NCBI RefSeq assembly: GCF_007565055.1
Contig: NC_044560.1
Coordinates: forward strand, 83,333,295-83,397,294
Length of the DNA: 64,000 nucleotides
Direction of reading: 5' to 3'
Origin: Rhinopithecus roxellana
Lineage: Eukaryota > Chordata > Mammalia > Primates > Cercopithecidae
The notes below the pieces were generated by a model. It did no database searches, was not told the origin of the DNA, and was given only the letters and a program-made list of their open reading frames with translations. Positions 12,049-22,922 of the stretch are shown here, piece after piece. A program made the translations under genes and the position numbers. Position 1 is the stretch's first letter. Every line of letters begins with the position of its first letter.

Positions 12049-12099
12049 AGTATGAGAGAAACCACTCCTACATTCAGCCCTTGGTTTCTGAACTATGTA

Positions 12100-13165
12100 T
12101 CTGGCTAAAGGAGAAATGGTATACTGGTTCAGAGCATATACTGCATCCTTTTAACAGCGCTGTATCTCACAGGGTGCTATCTAACAGCTGGTAGATTACC
12201 TGGGCCTTCAGTAGGCTTTGCCACCACTCTAGAAGGTTGGCTGATGGAGCGCAGGTCAGACCAGTGAATCCTGTAGTGTCTGCGTACTGTCTTACTTCTT
12301 TTCTTGTGAAGTAAATTTCATGGTCAGAAACAATATTGTGTGGGACACTGAGACTGTGTATTAAGTCCATAGATGGAGGTTCTGAGAGAAGAATGAGAAG
12401 CAGGGAAAGGAAATTCAAATCCAGAGTAAGCACTGTCACCAGTGAGACAAATTGTTCCTTCTTCACAAGGGACATAGTCCTATGTAATTGATCTGCCACC
12501 AAATAGTTGGTTTGTTCCGTCAAGGTATGACACCACATCAAGAGTCCAGGACTGTTTGCTCCTGTGGGCAAAATGGGCATCAGTAGGTCAGTAGTGGTGG
12601 TTGCCAGGATGGCTTTGGACAGGGATGTCCCTGTTCTTGGGCCTATGCATAATTTCCACTTCTGTCACTATCGTCCTTTGTCCATGAACCCACTGAACAA
12701 GAACTGGACTGGCTGGTGGAAAAGGCCATCTAGTTAATATCCACAGAACATCATATCTGCTGATTATTAAAAGCTTCCTGCACAGCGGTGGCCTGTGGCA
12801 AGCAATCATTTGGCACACCTGCTGTCTCATGATCTGGGACCATTCCAGGAAATCCACCTTTCCCAAACCTCTTTGTCATTAACTTGCAATCTTTTAAGAC
12901 CCTGAGCTGCTCACACTATTTGTCATTGGCTGGTGAACTGCTATAGATCCTGACCTCAGGCCATTTCTCCTACCATGCAAAGTGGACGATGAAATGCACT
13001 GCTTACAGTTCTGCCTATTTCTTGCTCTTTCAGAATCTGCCATCTGAAAACCAGGCTCTCATATATTTTTTTCTTTACAGTGGAGCCTTGTCACAATCAT
13101 TTACATAGTCATGAATATTCTAATGGCTGGTCTATTTCAGCGGGTGTATCCTGTTTCTCTCTCCC
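12100..13165 (-). pseudogene. ERV-L-type pol relic, integrase part
   Basis: Two open stretches on the minus strand (12866-12588 and 12580-12167) read as a decayed integrase. A CPxC zinc-binding pair appears near 12560 in one frame. A core block near 12310-12240 has the order 'IVSDHEIYFTRKEV' then 'LEWWQSLLK', comparable to the ERV-L patterns SDQGTHFT and IERWN. Both later catalytic acids sit in damaged context. The element is ancient and full of frameshifts. I assign ERV-L from recognition of the core motif; a class I origin is less likely. Confidence 0.7.
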
Positions 13166-13468
13166 AAACTTGTTTTGTTGTTGTTGAGACAGAGTCTCAC
13201 TCTGTTGCCCAGGCTGGAGTACAGTGGTGTCATCTCTGCTCACTGCAACCCCCACCTCCCAGGTTCAAGTGATTCTTGTGCTCCCACTTCCTGAGTAGCT
13301 GGAATTACACGCGTGGCCACCAAGCCTGGCTAATTTTTGTGTTTTTTGGTAGAGACAAGGGTTTCGCCATGTTGGCCAGGCTGGTCTGGAACTCCTGACC
13401 TCAAGTGATCTGCCTGCCTCGGCCTCCCAAAGTGCTGGGATTACAGGCGTGAGCCACCGCACCCGGCC
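13166..13468 (-). mobile_element. Alu
   Basis: Antisense Alu inserted in the ERV relic, with a GTT-interrupted poly(T). Confidence 0.9.
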
Positions 13469-13972
13469 AATGACTTCCAAAATTTTAATGAAATGGCAGC
13501 CTGCTATATTTTCGTTGGACTTATCTCCCACCCTTTTATACCCACTGTTTTCTACCTTTGGGGTTCTGTCAACACGGTGCCACCAAAGTAGTGGAACAGC
13601 GTGACAGCCTGTTGGATGAAATGACAAATACTTGGATTGACTCTTGACCTCTATGCCACCCTCCTTCTATTGGATGCATTGTAAAGTGAAATACCACATT
13701 TCCCAGAGTCCCTTGCAGTTAAGGTTCTGCTTTTGAACTAGGTTCCTTCAAGTAGGCACATCCATGTGAGATGTGGGAAAGCAGACGTGAGGCAGAAGTC
13801 ACCTTTCTGCAGAAGTGGCTGCTGGCAGGAGACACCTACTTGAAATACATTGAGTTGTTTCTGCACTGAACTGACTGATACAGATGATGGCAGAGCCAAA
13901 ATTTCTACAGACCAAATTGGGGCACAGAGCAGAAGGGTTGGCTTTTCTTCGAGGAAATATTATAATGTAAAT
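13469..13972. repeat. Unresolved ancient repeat
   Basis: The block 'catttcccagagtcccttgc' with 'ggaaagcagacgtgaggcag' is typical of old interspersed repeats, but I cannot name the family. It separates the integrase and RT parts of the ERV-L-type relic. Confidence 0.4.
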
Positions 13973-14433
13973 TGCTTTTTTTTTTTTTGAGATGGAGTCT
14001 CACCCTGTCACCCAGGCTGGAGTGGAGTGGCACGATCTTGGCTCACTGCAACTTCTGCCAGCCTGAGCCTCCCAAAGTGCTATTACAGGTGTGAGCCACC
14101 GTGCCTGGCCATAAAGCAAATTGCTGCTGCTGCTTTTTTTTTTTTTTTTTTTTCCATTGAGATGGAGCTATGGTCTGTCACCCAGGCTGGAGTGCAATCT
14201 TGGCTCACTGCAATCTCCACCTCTGGGGTTCAAGGAATTCACCTGCCTCAGCCTCCCAAGTAGCTGGGATTACAGGCACGCACCACCATGCCCAGCTAAT
14301 TTTTTGTATTTTTAGAAGAAGCAGGGTTTCGCTATGTTGGCCAAGCTGGTCTCGAACTACTCTCCTCAAGTGATTCACCTGCCTCAGCCTCCCATAGAGC
14401 TGGGATTACAAGCGTGAGGCACTCCACCCGGCC
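13973..14433 (-). repeat. Two antisense Alus
   Basis: A deleted Alu (13973-14110) and a complete one (14134-14433). Both abut copies of 'aaattgct', so the second used a site next to the first. Confidence 0.88.
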
Positions 14434-14715
14434 ACAAATTGCTTCTTATGTTCTCTGTCATACTGGAGAAAAATGCATTTGCTTGTCCAAATTCTGGGAG
14501 TTGTACTGATATACTCCCCCAATAGCCACATCTGAAATAGCAGTGGTAACTCAGGCTGCCATTTGATTCAGTTTACAATATTCCTCCACCTTCTTGAAGG
14601 CCATCTGTCTCTTTATCTATCTAAACTGAAGACATGAATATGGATGTGACAGAAGTCACCACCTCTGCATATCTGAAGTCTTTGACGGTGGCATTAAACT
14701 TTGCAATGCTTTCAG
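14434..14715 (-). pseudogene. ERV-L-type pol relic, RT part
   Basis: The minus strand retains pieces such as KDFRYAEVVTSVTS and later ANAFFS, resembling reverse transcriptase fingers and the block before the first catalytic Asp. Frameshifts separate them. Order and strand agree with the integrase relic at 12.1-13.2 kb, so this is likely the same provirus. Confidence 0.6.
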
Positions 14716-15053
14716 GATTTTTTATTTTATTTTTATTATTTTTTATTTTTTATTTTTTATTTTTTTTGAGATGGAGTCTTGCTCTGTCACCCAAGCTGGA
14801 GTGCAGTGGCCAGATCTCAGCTCACTGCAAGCTCCGCCTCCCGGGTTCACGCCATTCTCCTGCCTCAGCCTCCCAAGTAGCTGGGACTACAGGCGCCCGC
14901 CACCTCGCCCGGCTAGTTTTTTGTATTTTTTAGTAGAGACGGGGTTTCACCATGTTAGCCAGGATGGTCTTGATCTCCTGACCTTGTGATCCGCCGCCCG
15001 CCTCGGCCTCCCAAAGTGCTGGGATTACAGGCTTGAGCCACCACGCCCGGCCT
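14716..15053 (-). mobile_element. AluY: AluY
   Basis: Antisense Alu with a TTTTTATTT-rich tail. A duplication of 'cgcc' appears within the right part at about 14990. Confidence 0.9.
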
Positions 15054-15167
15054 TATTTTATTTTTATTAAAAAAATTTTTTTAGTTGCTCTCTCAGCATA
15101 CCAGGATTTTAAATTTTAATTTACATTTTGGTGGGAATGAAAAACTTTGATGAGTTCTACTTTGTTT

Positions 15168-15784
15168 TCCTCTTTTTTTGAGATGGAGTCTCACTCTGTT
15201 GCTCAGGCTGGAGTGAAGTGGCATGATCTCGGCTCACTGCAACCTCTGCCTCCCAGGTTCAAGCGATTCTCCTGCATCGGCCTCCTGAGTAGCTGGGACT
15301 ACATGGGTGTGCCACCATGCCCGGCTAATTTTTGCATTTTTAGTAGAGACAAGGTTTTACCATATTGCCCATGCTGGTTTCAAATTCCTGGCCTCAAGTG
15401 ATCTGCCAGCCTCAGCCTCTTTTTTTTTTTTTTTTTTCAGACGGAGTCTCGCTCTGTCACCCGGGCTGGAGTGCAGTGGCGGGATCTCAGCTCACTGCAA
15501 GCTCCACCTCCCGGGTTTTCGCCATTCTCCTGCCTCAGCCTCCCGAGTAGCTGGGACTACAGGTGCCCGCCACCTCGCCCTGCTGGGTTTTTTTTTGTAT
15601 TTTTTGGTAGAGACGGGGTTTCACCGTGTTAGCCGGAATGGTCTCGATCTCCTGACCTCGTGATCCGCCTCTCTCGGCCTCCCAAAGTGCTGGGATTACA
15701 GGCTTGAGCCACCACGCCCAGCCAAGCCTCAGCCTCTTAAAGTGTTGGGGGTTTACAGGCATGAGCCACCACACCCAGCTTGTT

Positions 15785-15827
<43 letters not shown>

Positions 15828-16135
15828 CTTGTTTGTTTGTTTGTTTGTTTTTTGAGAGAGAGTTTCACTCTCTCACCCAGGCTGAAGTGCAGCGGTGCAA
15901 TCTCAGCTCACTGCAACCTCCGCCCCTGGGTTCAAGCAATTCTCCTGCCTCAGCCTCCTGAGTAGCTTTGATTACGGGCATCTGCCACCACACTTGGCTA
16001 ATATTTGTATTTTTAGTACAGATGGGGTTTCCCCATGTTGGCCAGGCTGGTCTTGAACTCCTGACCTCAGGTGATCTGCCTGCTTCAGCTTCCCAAAGTG
16101 CTAAGATTACAGGCATGAGCCACCATGCCTGGCCT
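15168..16135 (-). repeat. Nested Alu cluster with (ATTT)n
   Basis: An antisense Alu (15168-15420 and 15724-15780) is split by an AluY (15421-15723) flanked by gcctcagcctct, a sequence from the host Alu. A third antisense Alu follows (15846-16135), whose tail has become an ATTT/GTTT microsatellite (15785-15852). Confidence 0.9.
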
Positions 16136-16845
16136 GTTCTTTTTATAATAAAAGCTATTAACCTATGGTCTGGAAGCTAATGCAGGTTTCTGCCAGTATT
16201 TTAGGATATTTCTTACAGTTACACACATGAGGACAAAACTATCAGTTTTTGGGACTAGATCCACCCTAAAGTGGACTTTGGTCAAAACTCCATTTGTCAC
16301 CTAAATCCCTATGCCTCCCGTTGTCTTTTGGTACTTAGCCTCTCAGTTGACCATCTGCCATCTGCCCTGTACTGCCAGAGCCAGACACCAGCCAACAACA
16401 CTTCCCAGATTCCACTGCTGGCTGGGTCCCAGTTACGTTGTGCCAATGGGAGGTGCCTGGTTATATTTGAAGGTGAGAGGAAGGGAGAAATTCTTAGGCT
16501 TTAGGAGGTGCCTTACCTTTAGCAGTGGTGGCTCCTCCAGCACTGTCAGTAGTGAGAGTGGGGTTGTTGGCTTCACCCCCAGAGTGGTTTCCTGGGCTCT
16601 GGAAAATGTGACATTTTACTCTTAGCTCCTTTGGCATTTCCAACATCTTTGTAAGCAAGTCCCTGCATTATATACATTTCTGCTTGAAATATGTTGAATG
16701 TTCTCTGTTTTTCTTATCGACACTTACTCATACATTTCCATAAGCCCACACCCTGACTGCTGAAGCCCAGAGGCATTGTGGGTCTCCAGGAATCAATGTG
16801 GTTAGTGGTCTGATGGTCCCCAAGAGGTCTGGGTATTTGACTAGA
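16136..16845. other. No recognised feature
   Basis: Unique-looking sequence. Short ORFs at 16271-16625 show no family signature. Confidence 0.45.
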
Positions 16846-18082
16846 AGGGTATGCGTCCCTTTAAGGAGTCAATCTTGACTTGCTGAGCTGATAAAAGCCC
16901 CATGGGGAGAACAAGGCCTCATACCTTGTCTGCACAGTCCCCAGAGTTCCCAACCTGTGGTCAGTAAAGAATGTCACTTTCTAACAGGTCCAGGAGCTCC
17001 AAGTTTATCTTAGGATCCAACTCACAAGTATCTGAGGATACAAACCCATGCCTGGGCTCAGCTTTAAAAGGTCTTGTCTGAGATTCCTTGTGGAACAGAG
17101 TTCCATCAAAACCAATCCAAAAGGCTTATGTAGAAATTACTCTTCTTGCTGCACTTTATGCAAATAATCAGGCTAAGTATAAAACTAAAGTTTATTCTAC
17201 GAACAACACAATCCTATCATAATTTGTTTTTACCAAAAATGAGGACTAGAGAGAGAAACTATGCTCCCAAGCGTATCATATATTTGTCATTAAATCCTAG
17301 TCTCATTGTTTTTAAGCTTTTTGCCTGCATTTTAGACTAACCCTGCTTATACCTGTGGATCAAGTGGTAAGTGGTGATCACCTGCAGCTTGGAAGAAGCA
17401 AAAAGGGATGGGTAATGTAAATATCTAGATCAATACGCTAGTTCTGAGCAATTATCCTGCAAATTCTGCCAGGTAATGAAAGTGAGTAGGGTGCCCATAA
17501 CCCAGAGATTTCTTTGTTTGGCAAAATAAAACCAAGGAACTTCATAGACCCCCAAAGTGAAATTCAATACCTTGGTAAGTAAAATTTTAGATGGAAATAA
17601 TCTAATACAACACCCTTGAAGAAATTGCTATACTCATTCTACTAATTGCAGTAGAGCTATACACAGTACCACCTTCTAACTGAAATATTGGATAGAGAGT
17701 TTCCATCGTTGTAGTATTTTGCTTAATTATTTCGTATATATATAAAATAGTTATATATAACTATTATAACAGGGATAATAGTTACCAACAAAAAGGAAGC
17801 ATGAAAGTTTTACTATCACTGAGTCTGCTAGGACTTTTTATTGGGTTTAGTGATACATCACACCCTTTAGCTCCTACACTATCAGCCATGGCCCATTCGT
17901 ACAAAAAGACTAATTGTTGGGTCTGTCCTGAGCAATTTGCTCAGTTCAATAATGCTAAGGAACCTGCACTATGGTAGCAATGGTTCCCAACCTATTATTT
18001 TTAAATTGCACTGACATGGCCACAACATCTGGGGACAGCCCTAACCTAGGTTCCTTTTTAGAAAGTGCACTATCTTGGAAGG
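16846..18082 (+). pseudogene. Class I ERV env relic, 5' part
   Basis: From about 17800 the plus strand starts an env-like signal peptide and SU (MKVLLSLSLLGLF..., then a WVC-containing segment), soon broken by stops. It breaks off at 18082 where the retrocopy lies and resumes at 21248 with TM sequence. 16846-17800 is probably internal ERV sequence of the same element, but with no readable domain. The gamma-like class call rests on the TM half. Confidence 0.6.
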
Positions 18083-18510
18083 CAGAGCTGGAGCCAGGTC
18101 AAGCCAGACTGGTGACATGGAGCCCTGTACCAGTAAACCCACAAGCAGGTCCATGAGATCCAGTCTCACATGGGACGCCTGGAAATGGCAGACAAGCAGT
18201 TTGCACACTTATTAGAAAACAAAATCCAAGCAAGCACAGACCAGATATTCAGCCGTCTAGAACATCTGGAGATTTTGTCCAGCAAGGAGCCCCCTAACAA
18301 AAGGCAGAATGCTAAACTTCAGGTTGACCAGTTAAAGTATGATGTTCAGCACCTGCAGACTGCTCTCAGAAACTTCCAGCATCGACACTATATAAGGGAG
18401 CAGCAGGAGAGACAGCAAGAAGAGCTTCTCGAACCTTCACCACAAACAATTCTCAATCGCAATCCTCTGATAACTGTTGAAGATTCGTATCTGTTTAAAT
18501 TGCCGGCATT

Positions 18511-18808
18511 GCTAGATGCGGTGGCTCATGCCTGTAATCCCAGCATTTTGGGAGGCTGAGGTGGGCGGATCACCTGAGGTCAGGAGTTCGAGACCAGCCT
18601 GACCAACATGGAGAAACCCCGTCTCTACTAAAAATACAAAATTAGCTGAGTGTGGTGACGCATGCCTGTAATCCCAACCACTTGGGAGGCCGAAGCAGGA
18701 GAATCGCTTGAACCTGGGAGGCAGATGTTGTGGTGAGCAGAGATCGTGCCACCGCACTCCAGCCTGGGCAGCAAGAGCAAAACTCCGTCTCAAAAAAAAA
18801 AAAAAAAA
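18511..18808 (+). mobile_element. Alu in the retrocopy
   Basis: Sense Alu flanked by attgccggcatt on the left and attgctggcatt on the right, a target duplication with one later change. Confidence 0.92.
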
Positions 18809-19039
18809 ATTGCTGGCATTAAAATATCTAGACACGGGAACAACATAAGTCCCACTTATAACAATTGAGAATATCCTCATGATGACTCTTGAATTGGAAA
18901 AACTAGCTATCAGCTTCCCAGTTTGCACAATTAATCAAGAAATAATGTGGGGTCACTGGCACAAATGATGAGACATCTCTGGGAAGTTTAACTTCCTATC
19001 TGTCCAATCTCTTGAACAGATAATGCCAGTTAGTTACTT

Positions 19040-19350
19040 TGTTTTGTTTGTTTGTTTGTTTGTTTTTTGAGACGGAGTCTCACTCTGCTGCCCAGGCTGG
19101 AGTGCAGTGGTGCGATCTCGGCTCACTGCAACCTCTGCCTCCCAGGTTCCAGCGATTCACCTGCCTCAGCCTCCTGAGTAGCTGAGATTACAGGTGCCCA
19201 TGACCATGCCCGGCTAATTTTTGTAGTATTAGTAGAGACAGGGTTTCACCATGTTGCCCAGGCTAGTCTTGAACTCTTGACCCCAGGTGATCTACCTGCC
19301 TTGGCCTCCCAAAGCACTGGGATTACCGGCATGAGCCACCATGCCCAGCC
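19040..19350 (-). mobile_element. Alu in the retrocopy
   Basis: Antisense Alu, poly(T) with GTTT repeats, flanked by ccagttagttactttg on the left and ccagttaattactttg on the right. Confidence 0.92.
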
Positions 19351-19354
19351 AGTT

Positions 19355-20940
19355 AATTACTTTGGTGGTGGCTCTAAAACCTGAGTTGAGGCCTTCTGTA
19401 GGACTGGAGATGGTTCAGCCTTCTCAGGTGGCTCTGATGGCTGAGCTGGTATCTCCTGCTGTGGTGGAGGACTGACCTCTTCAGTGGACTTTGGAGGACG
19501 ACCTGTAGCTTCCTGCTGGGTTGCAGATGGTTCAGCCTCCTTAGGGGGCGCTGGTGGCTCAGCTGGGAACTCTTGCAGGACTGGAGAAAGTTCTACTTCC
19601 TTAGGGGGATCTGGAGTCTGAGCTGTGGCCTATTGCTGGACTGGAGATTCAATCCTTTCAAGAGAATCCAGAGGTGGGGAAGGGGGATCAGGCTGGGTTA
19701 GAGAAAAGTCAGCCTGCTCAGTGGGAATCGGAGGGTTGTCCTGCTGGAAGGGAGAAGGTTCAACCTCGACAGTTGGTAAGCTCCATATCCACATTTTTAA
19801 CTGTGGTATTGGTTGTAAGGCCGGCCGAGGAAAAGGACAAGGAGACCCAAAGTCAGACGGGCAAGTTTTTATTGTCCTGCCGGGCTGCTCCTTGACTAGC
19901 AGAGGAGACAGCCCTGCTTACAGGCTGCAGCAGGGCTTTACAGGGCAAGGAACTGGGTCAGGGTGTGTGAACTGAGTTGGGAGCAGGTGTTCTGCCCGCT
20001 TCCTGGAGATGTTTTTGCCAGCTTTGTTAAGCGAGGTTAACAGACATGTTAACCGCATCTTGTAACTGTTTGCCAGTTTAGCCGAAATCTTCTGGACAGT
20101 CACTGGAGGGGTCAGTGAAAGGGGGTTTGTCTTTTGCCCTGGGGTAGCTGTGTGGAGAGTGCAAGGGAGTGTATTGTAAGGCCTATGGGAGGGAAAGGGA
20201 ACAGTCTGGTCAGGGTGACCCTAACAATAGTCAAAGTTGAATTACTTCTTAATATTGAAGACAAATCTAGAATGGAAAATACCATCTCATCATTCTATGA
20301 ACTTAAAGTCTGAGGAGAGCTGAGTTGGAGGCTGAGTTGTGGGCTCTTGATGGACTGGAAGACGTTCATCATTTTCAGGGGTATTTAGCTGCTGAATTAC
20401 AATCTCTTGCTGGTCTTTCAAATGTTGAAACTGCTCAGGGGACATTAAGGACTGAGCTGGGGCCCCCTGTTGTGTTAAAATTTCAACCTGGTTAGTGAAT
20501 TCTGGAGTCATGGCAACCATGTGATCCACAAGTTTAACAGTGACATTGTGCAATGTTGGAAGCTGAACTTGATCATGACTTAGAGGAGAAACTATTACCT
20601 CATGATGCTCTGGAGATTGAGCTACAACTTCATTATGGAGCTCTGAAGGCTGAGCTGGGGCTTCTTGATGGGTTGAAGAAGACTCAACCTCCTCAGGGGT
20701 CTGTGGATGCTCAGTTGCAGCCTCCTGCTGGGTTGGAAAGGGGTTCTCATCCTTAATAGGTTATGGTATTGAAGTCTCCTGTTTAACTGGTAAAGGTCCA
20801 GCCTCTTTTGGGGGGTGGGCAATTCAGTCTGGGAGAGAAGGCCTTAATCCGAGTGAACAGCCCTTTGCTGGGAGGGCCCTTAGACTGGGAGGAGGCTGAA
20901 TTGTCATCCTGTCTGGACTTAATACAGCCTTTACCCTAGA
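19355..20940 (-). pseudogene. LRRC37-like proline-rich repeats, antisense in the retrocopy
   Basis: Read on the minus strand, the sequence encodes decayed tandem repeats such as PTQQEAATEHPQTPEEVES and QQGAPAQSLMSPEQ, and a segment HNVTVKLVDHMVAMTPE. This is the pattern of the LRRC37A/B N-terminal exon. Several stops and frameshifts are present, and a 413-bp LTR-like block cuts it. It lies within, and antisense to, the poly(A)-tailed retrocopy, so it was probably carried here as antisense exon sequence rather than as its own gene. Confidence 0.75.
19814..20226 (-). mobile_element. Solo LTR-like insertion, 413 bp
   Basis: On the minus strand the block starts TGTTAGGG and ends CCTTACA, forming imperfect inverted ends. 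It has AATAAA about 55 bp before its 3' end. It interrupts the LRRC37 repeats. I see no exact target duplication, and the family is not recognised. Confidence 0.55.
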
Positions 20941-21247
20941 AGCTACAGCGCCACTCTTCAGAAGTCTACCCTGTGTGCACACATGGAGAAGACGCTTAGG
21001 TTGTTAAAGTCAGCATGTTAAATAATTTCCTGAAATGCTACTATAACTAGAACCCAGCTGGCTTCCCCCACAGCCATTCTTACCTATTTTATTACTCATT
21101 GTCTGGCACAATCACAAAGTGCGGGTGGTACTGATACCTATCTTTTAGGGTTTTTTGATGATTTAATTTGATAATGAATGTACACTGCTTTGCAAACAGT
21201 GCTTTCAATAAAAGGTACCTATTATAATTCTGAAAAAAAAAAAAAAA

Positions 21248-22145
21248 GTGCACTATCTTGAATAGGCTGAACAAAGAGACCTATCATTTCCATGCCCTCA
21301 TATGGAGATTTAACTGAAAGAGAAGATTGAGAGGGCATGCACATGACAATCTCATCTTAGAAAGACCATGGATGGGGAATTCCATAACCAGAGGCCTCTT
21401 CCGGTTTGCTGGTATTCCTCTCCTTGAAAGGTCAGCACTTAATATTTCCACTGTAATGCAATGAGGATGAAAGGCAACAGTAGGAGCTGTGGAAGCACAA
21501 ACAATCCATAGACTCTTTAGCCTTAGTAGTAACACAGAATAGACTGGCCCTCGATGTCCTTACAGCAAAGGTAGGGGTACCTGTGCAGTCTTAAATGAAA
21601 CATGCTGCTTCTGGATAAACACCTCTAGTCAAGTAGAGGAAAACTTACAGGTGCTTAAAGATCAAGTGAAAATCATTGACAGGTTAAGAGAAAATGCAGG
21701 CTCCAGCCCTGGATGGCTACAATCCCTCTTTAATGAATCCCAGTCTTCTTTGTGGAACTGGTTAGCTCCATTATTAAACCCCCTTTTGCTCATGTGACCT
21801 TGTCTGCTCAATATTATAACTCAAATTGTTTCCTCTTGCCTAGAAGCAATCAAACTCCAAATGCTGCTGCAGACTGAAGTATGGATGGGCACGCCTTTCT
21901 TCCAAGGTCCCTTAGATAGACTCCAGGAGGAGTCCCAGCTGCTGTTCCCCACATGACGCCCCTTTTCAGAAGGAAGTAGCTAGAAAGAGTCGTTGCCCAA
22001 CACCCCCTAACAGCAGTTACGGTTACCACTCCAGAGGGAGGTAACGATACAGGAGCTAAGAAGGAATTACTTAGGCAGATAGTAAGGGTATGGGAGTCCT
22101 CGGTAAGACTTTTCTTTTTTAATGAAAAGCAGCCCCAAATCATTA
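21248..22145 (+). pseudogene. Class I ERV env relic, TM part
   Basis: Plus-strand pieces in shifting frames include a decayed LDVLTAK block, the region of the gamma-type immunosuppressive-like heptad and Cys cluster (21545-21620). A Trp-rich pre-membrane block with SLWNW follows near 21755, then a hydrophobic stretch near 21780. At least two frameshifts and several stops are present. The 3.1-kb retrocopy separates it from the SU half. Non-functional. Confidence 0.65.
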
Positions 22146-22453
22146 AATCACTTTCTTTCTTTTTTTTTGAGACAGAGTCTCGCTCTGTGGCCTAGGCTAG
22201 ATATGGTGGTGCAATCTCAGCTCACTGCAACCTCTGCCTCCCAGGTTCAAGTGATTCTCATGCCTCAGCCTGCTGGGTAGCTGGGATTACAGGTGTGTGC
22301 CACCACGCCTGTCTAATTTTTGTAATTTTAGTAGAGTCGGAGTTTCACCATGTTTTTGGCCAGGCTAGACTCGAACTCCTGACCTCAAGTGATCTGCTGG
22401 CCTTGGCCTCCCAAAGTGTTTGGGATTACAGGTTTGAGCCACCGTGCCCGGCC
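22146..22453 (-). mobile_element. Alu
   Basis: Antisense Alu between the env relic and the putative 3' LTR. Confidence 0.9.
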
Positions 22454-22469
22454 CTCCAAACAATTTTCT

Positions 22470-22922
22470 AACAAAGAGTAGCCTGCAGGCTGGGAGCTTG
22501 CATGGGTGAATGCCGGCAGGAACTAAGGACTAGACATGTTTAAGATGGCAGCTCCATCTTCCCTTCTCTGCCAGCCATGTGTATTGTAAAGGAGTAGACA
22601 TGATGGTGCCAATCAACTGGAAAGTCCATTTGCATAATAAGATTCAGGTGAGGCAACCATTCTTCCCTGTGCACTATTAGACGTCATACTTGATTGAACC
22701 AATCGAGCCCTACAAAAATCAGACACTGCCTCCTCAAACTGGACGATAAAACTCGGTGCCTTCATCTACAGCCGGTCCTTTTCCACTCGGTCCTTTCCTT
22801 CTCCGATTGGAGACCCCTTCCTCTTTGGAAGAAGCTATTTCTCCTTCTCTTCTCTTCTACCTATTAAACCTCCACTCCTAAACTTGTGTGTGTCTGTGTC
22901 CTAAATTTTCCTGGCACACAAC
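22470..22922 (+). repeat. Putative 3' LTR of the class I relic
   Basis: Follows env on the same strand and ends 'cctggcacacaaca', with LTR-like content: a CCAAT-type box region ('gaaccaatcgag'), 'gataaaactcgg' as a weak TATA, and pyrimidine-rich sequence before the end. The start is not exact. Confidence 0.5.

Larger units (their letters stand above)
18083..21247 (+). pseudogene. Chimeric retrocopy: GOSR2 plus antisense LRRC37
   Basis: This is a processed insertion with three hallmarks: flanking copies of gtgctcactatcttg-like sequence (left gtgcactatcttgg at 18067-18080, right gtgcactatcttga at 21248-21261), a signal aataaa at 21208-21213, and a 15-base A tail. Its 5' part (18117-18500) is GOSR2/membrin coding sequence, a Golgi SNARE; the block 'SSKEPPNKRQNAKLQVDQLK' is diagnostic. 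One base is lost just after the start codon, and a Gln codon has become TAA. After about 18430 it leaves the standard GOSR2 mRNA. At 19355-19813 and 20227-20940 it holds LRRC37 proline-rich repeats in antisense. Later Alus and an LTR interrupt it. The parent was probably a long GOSR2-locus transcript crossing an LRRC37 copy. Confidence 0.8.

Noticed and set aside
16271..16625. Overlapping 77- and 104-codon frames as a small gene
   Set aside because: No promoter, splice or family evidence; lengths are within chance.
18170..18559. GOSR2 as a functional gene
   Set aside because: It lacks introns, has a start-region deletion and stop, and the end of its frame is Alu sequence.
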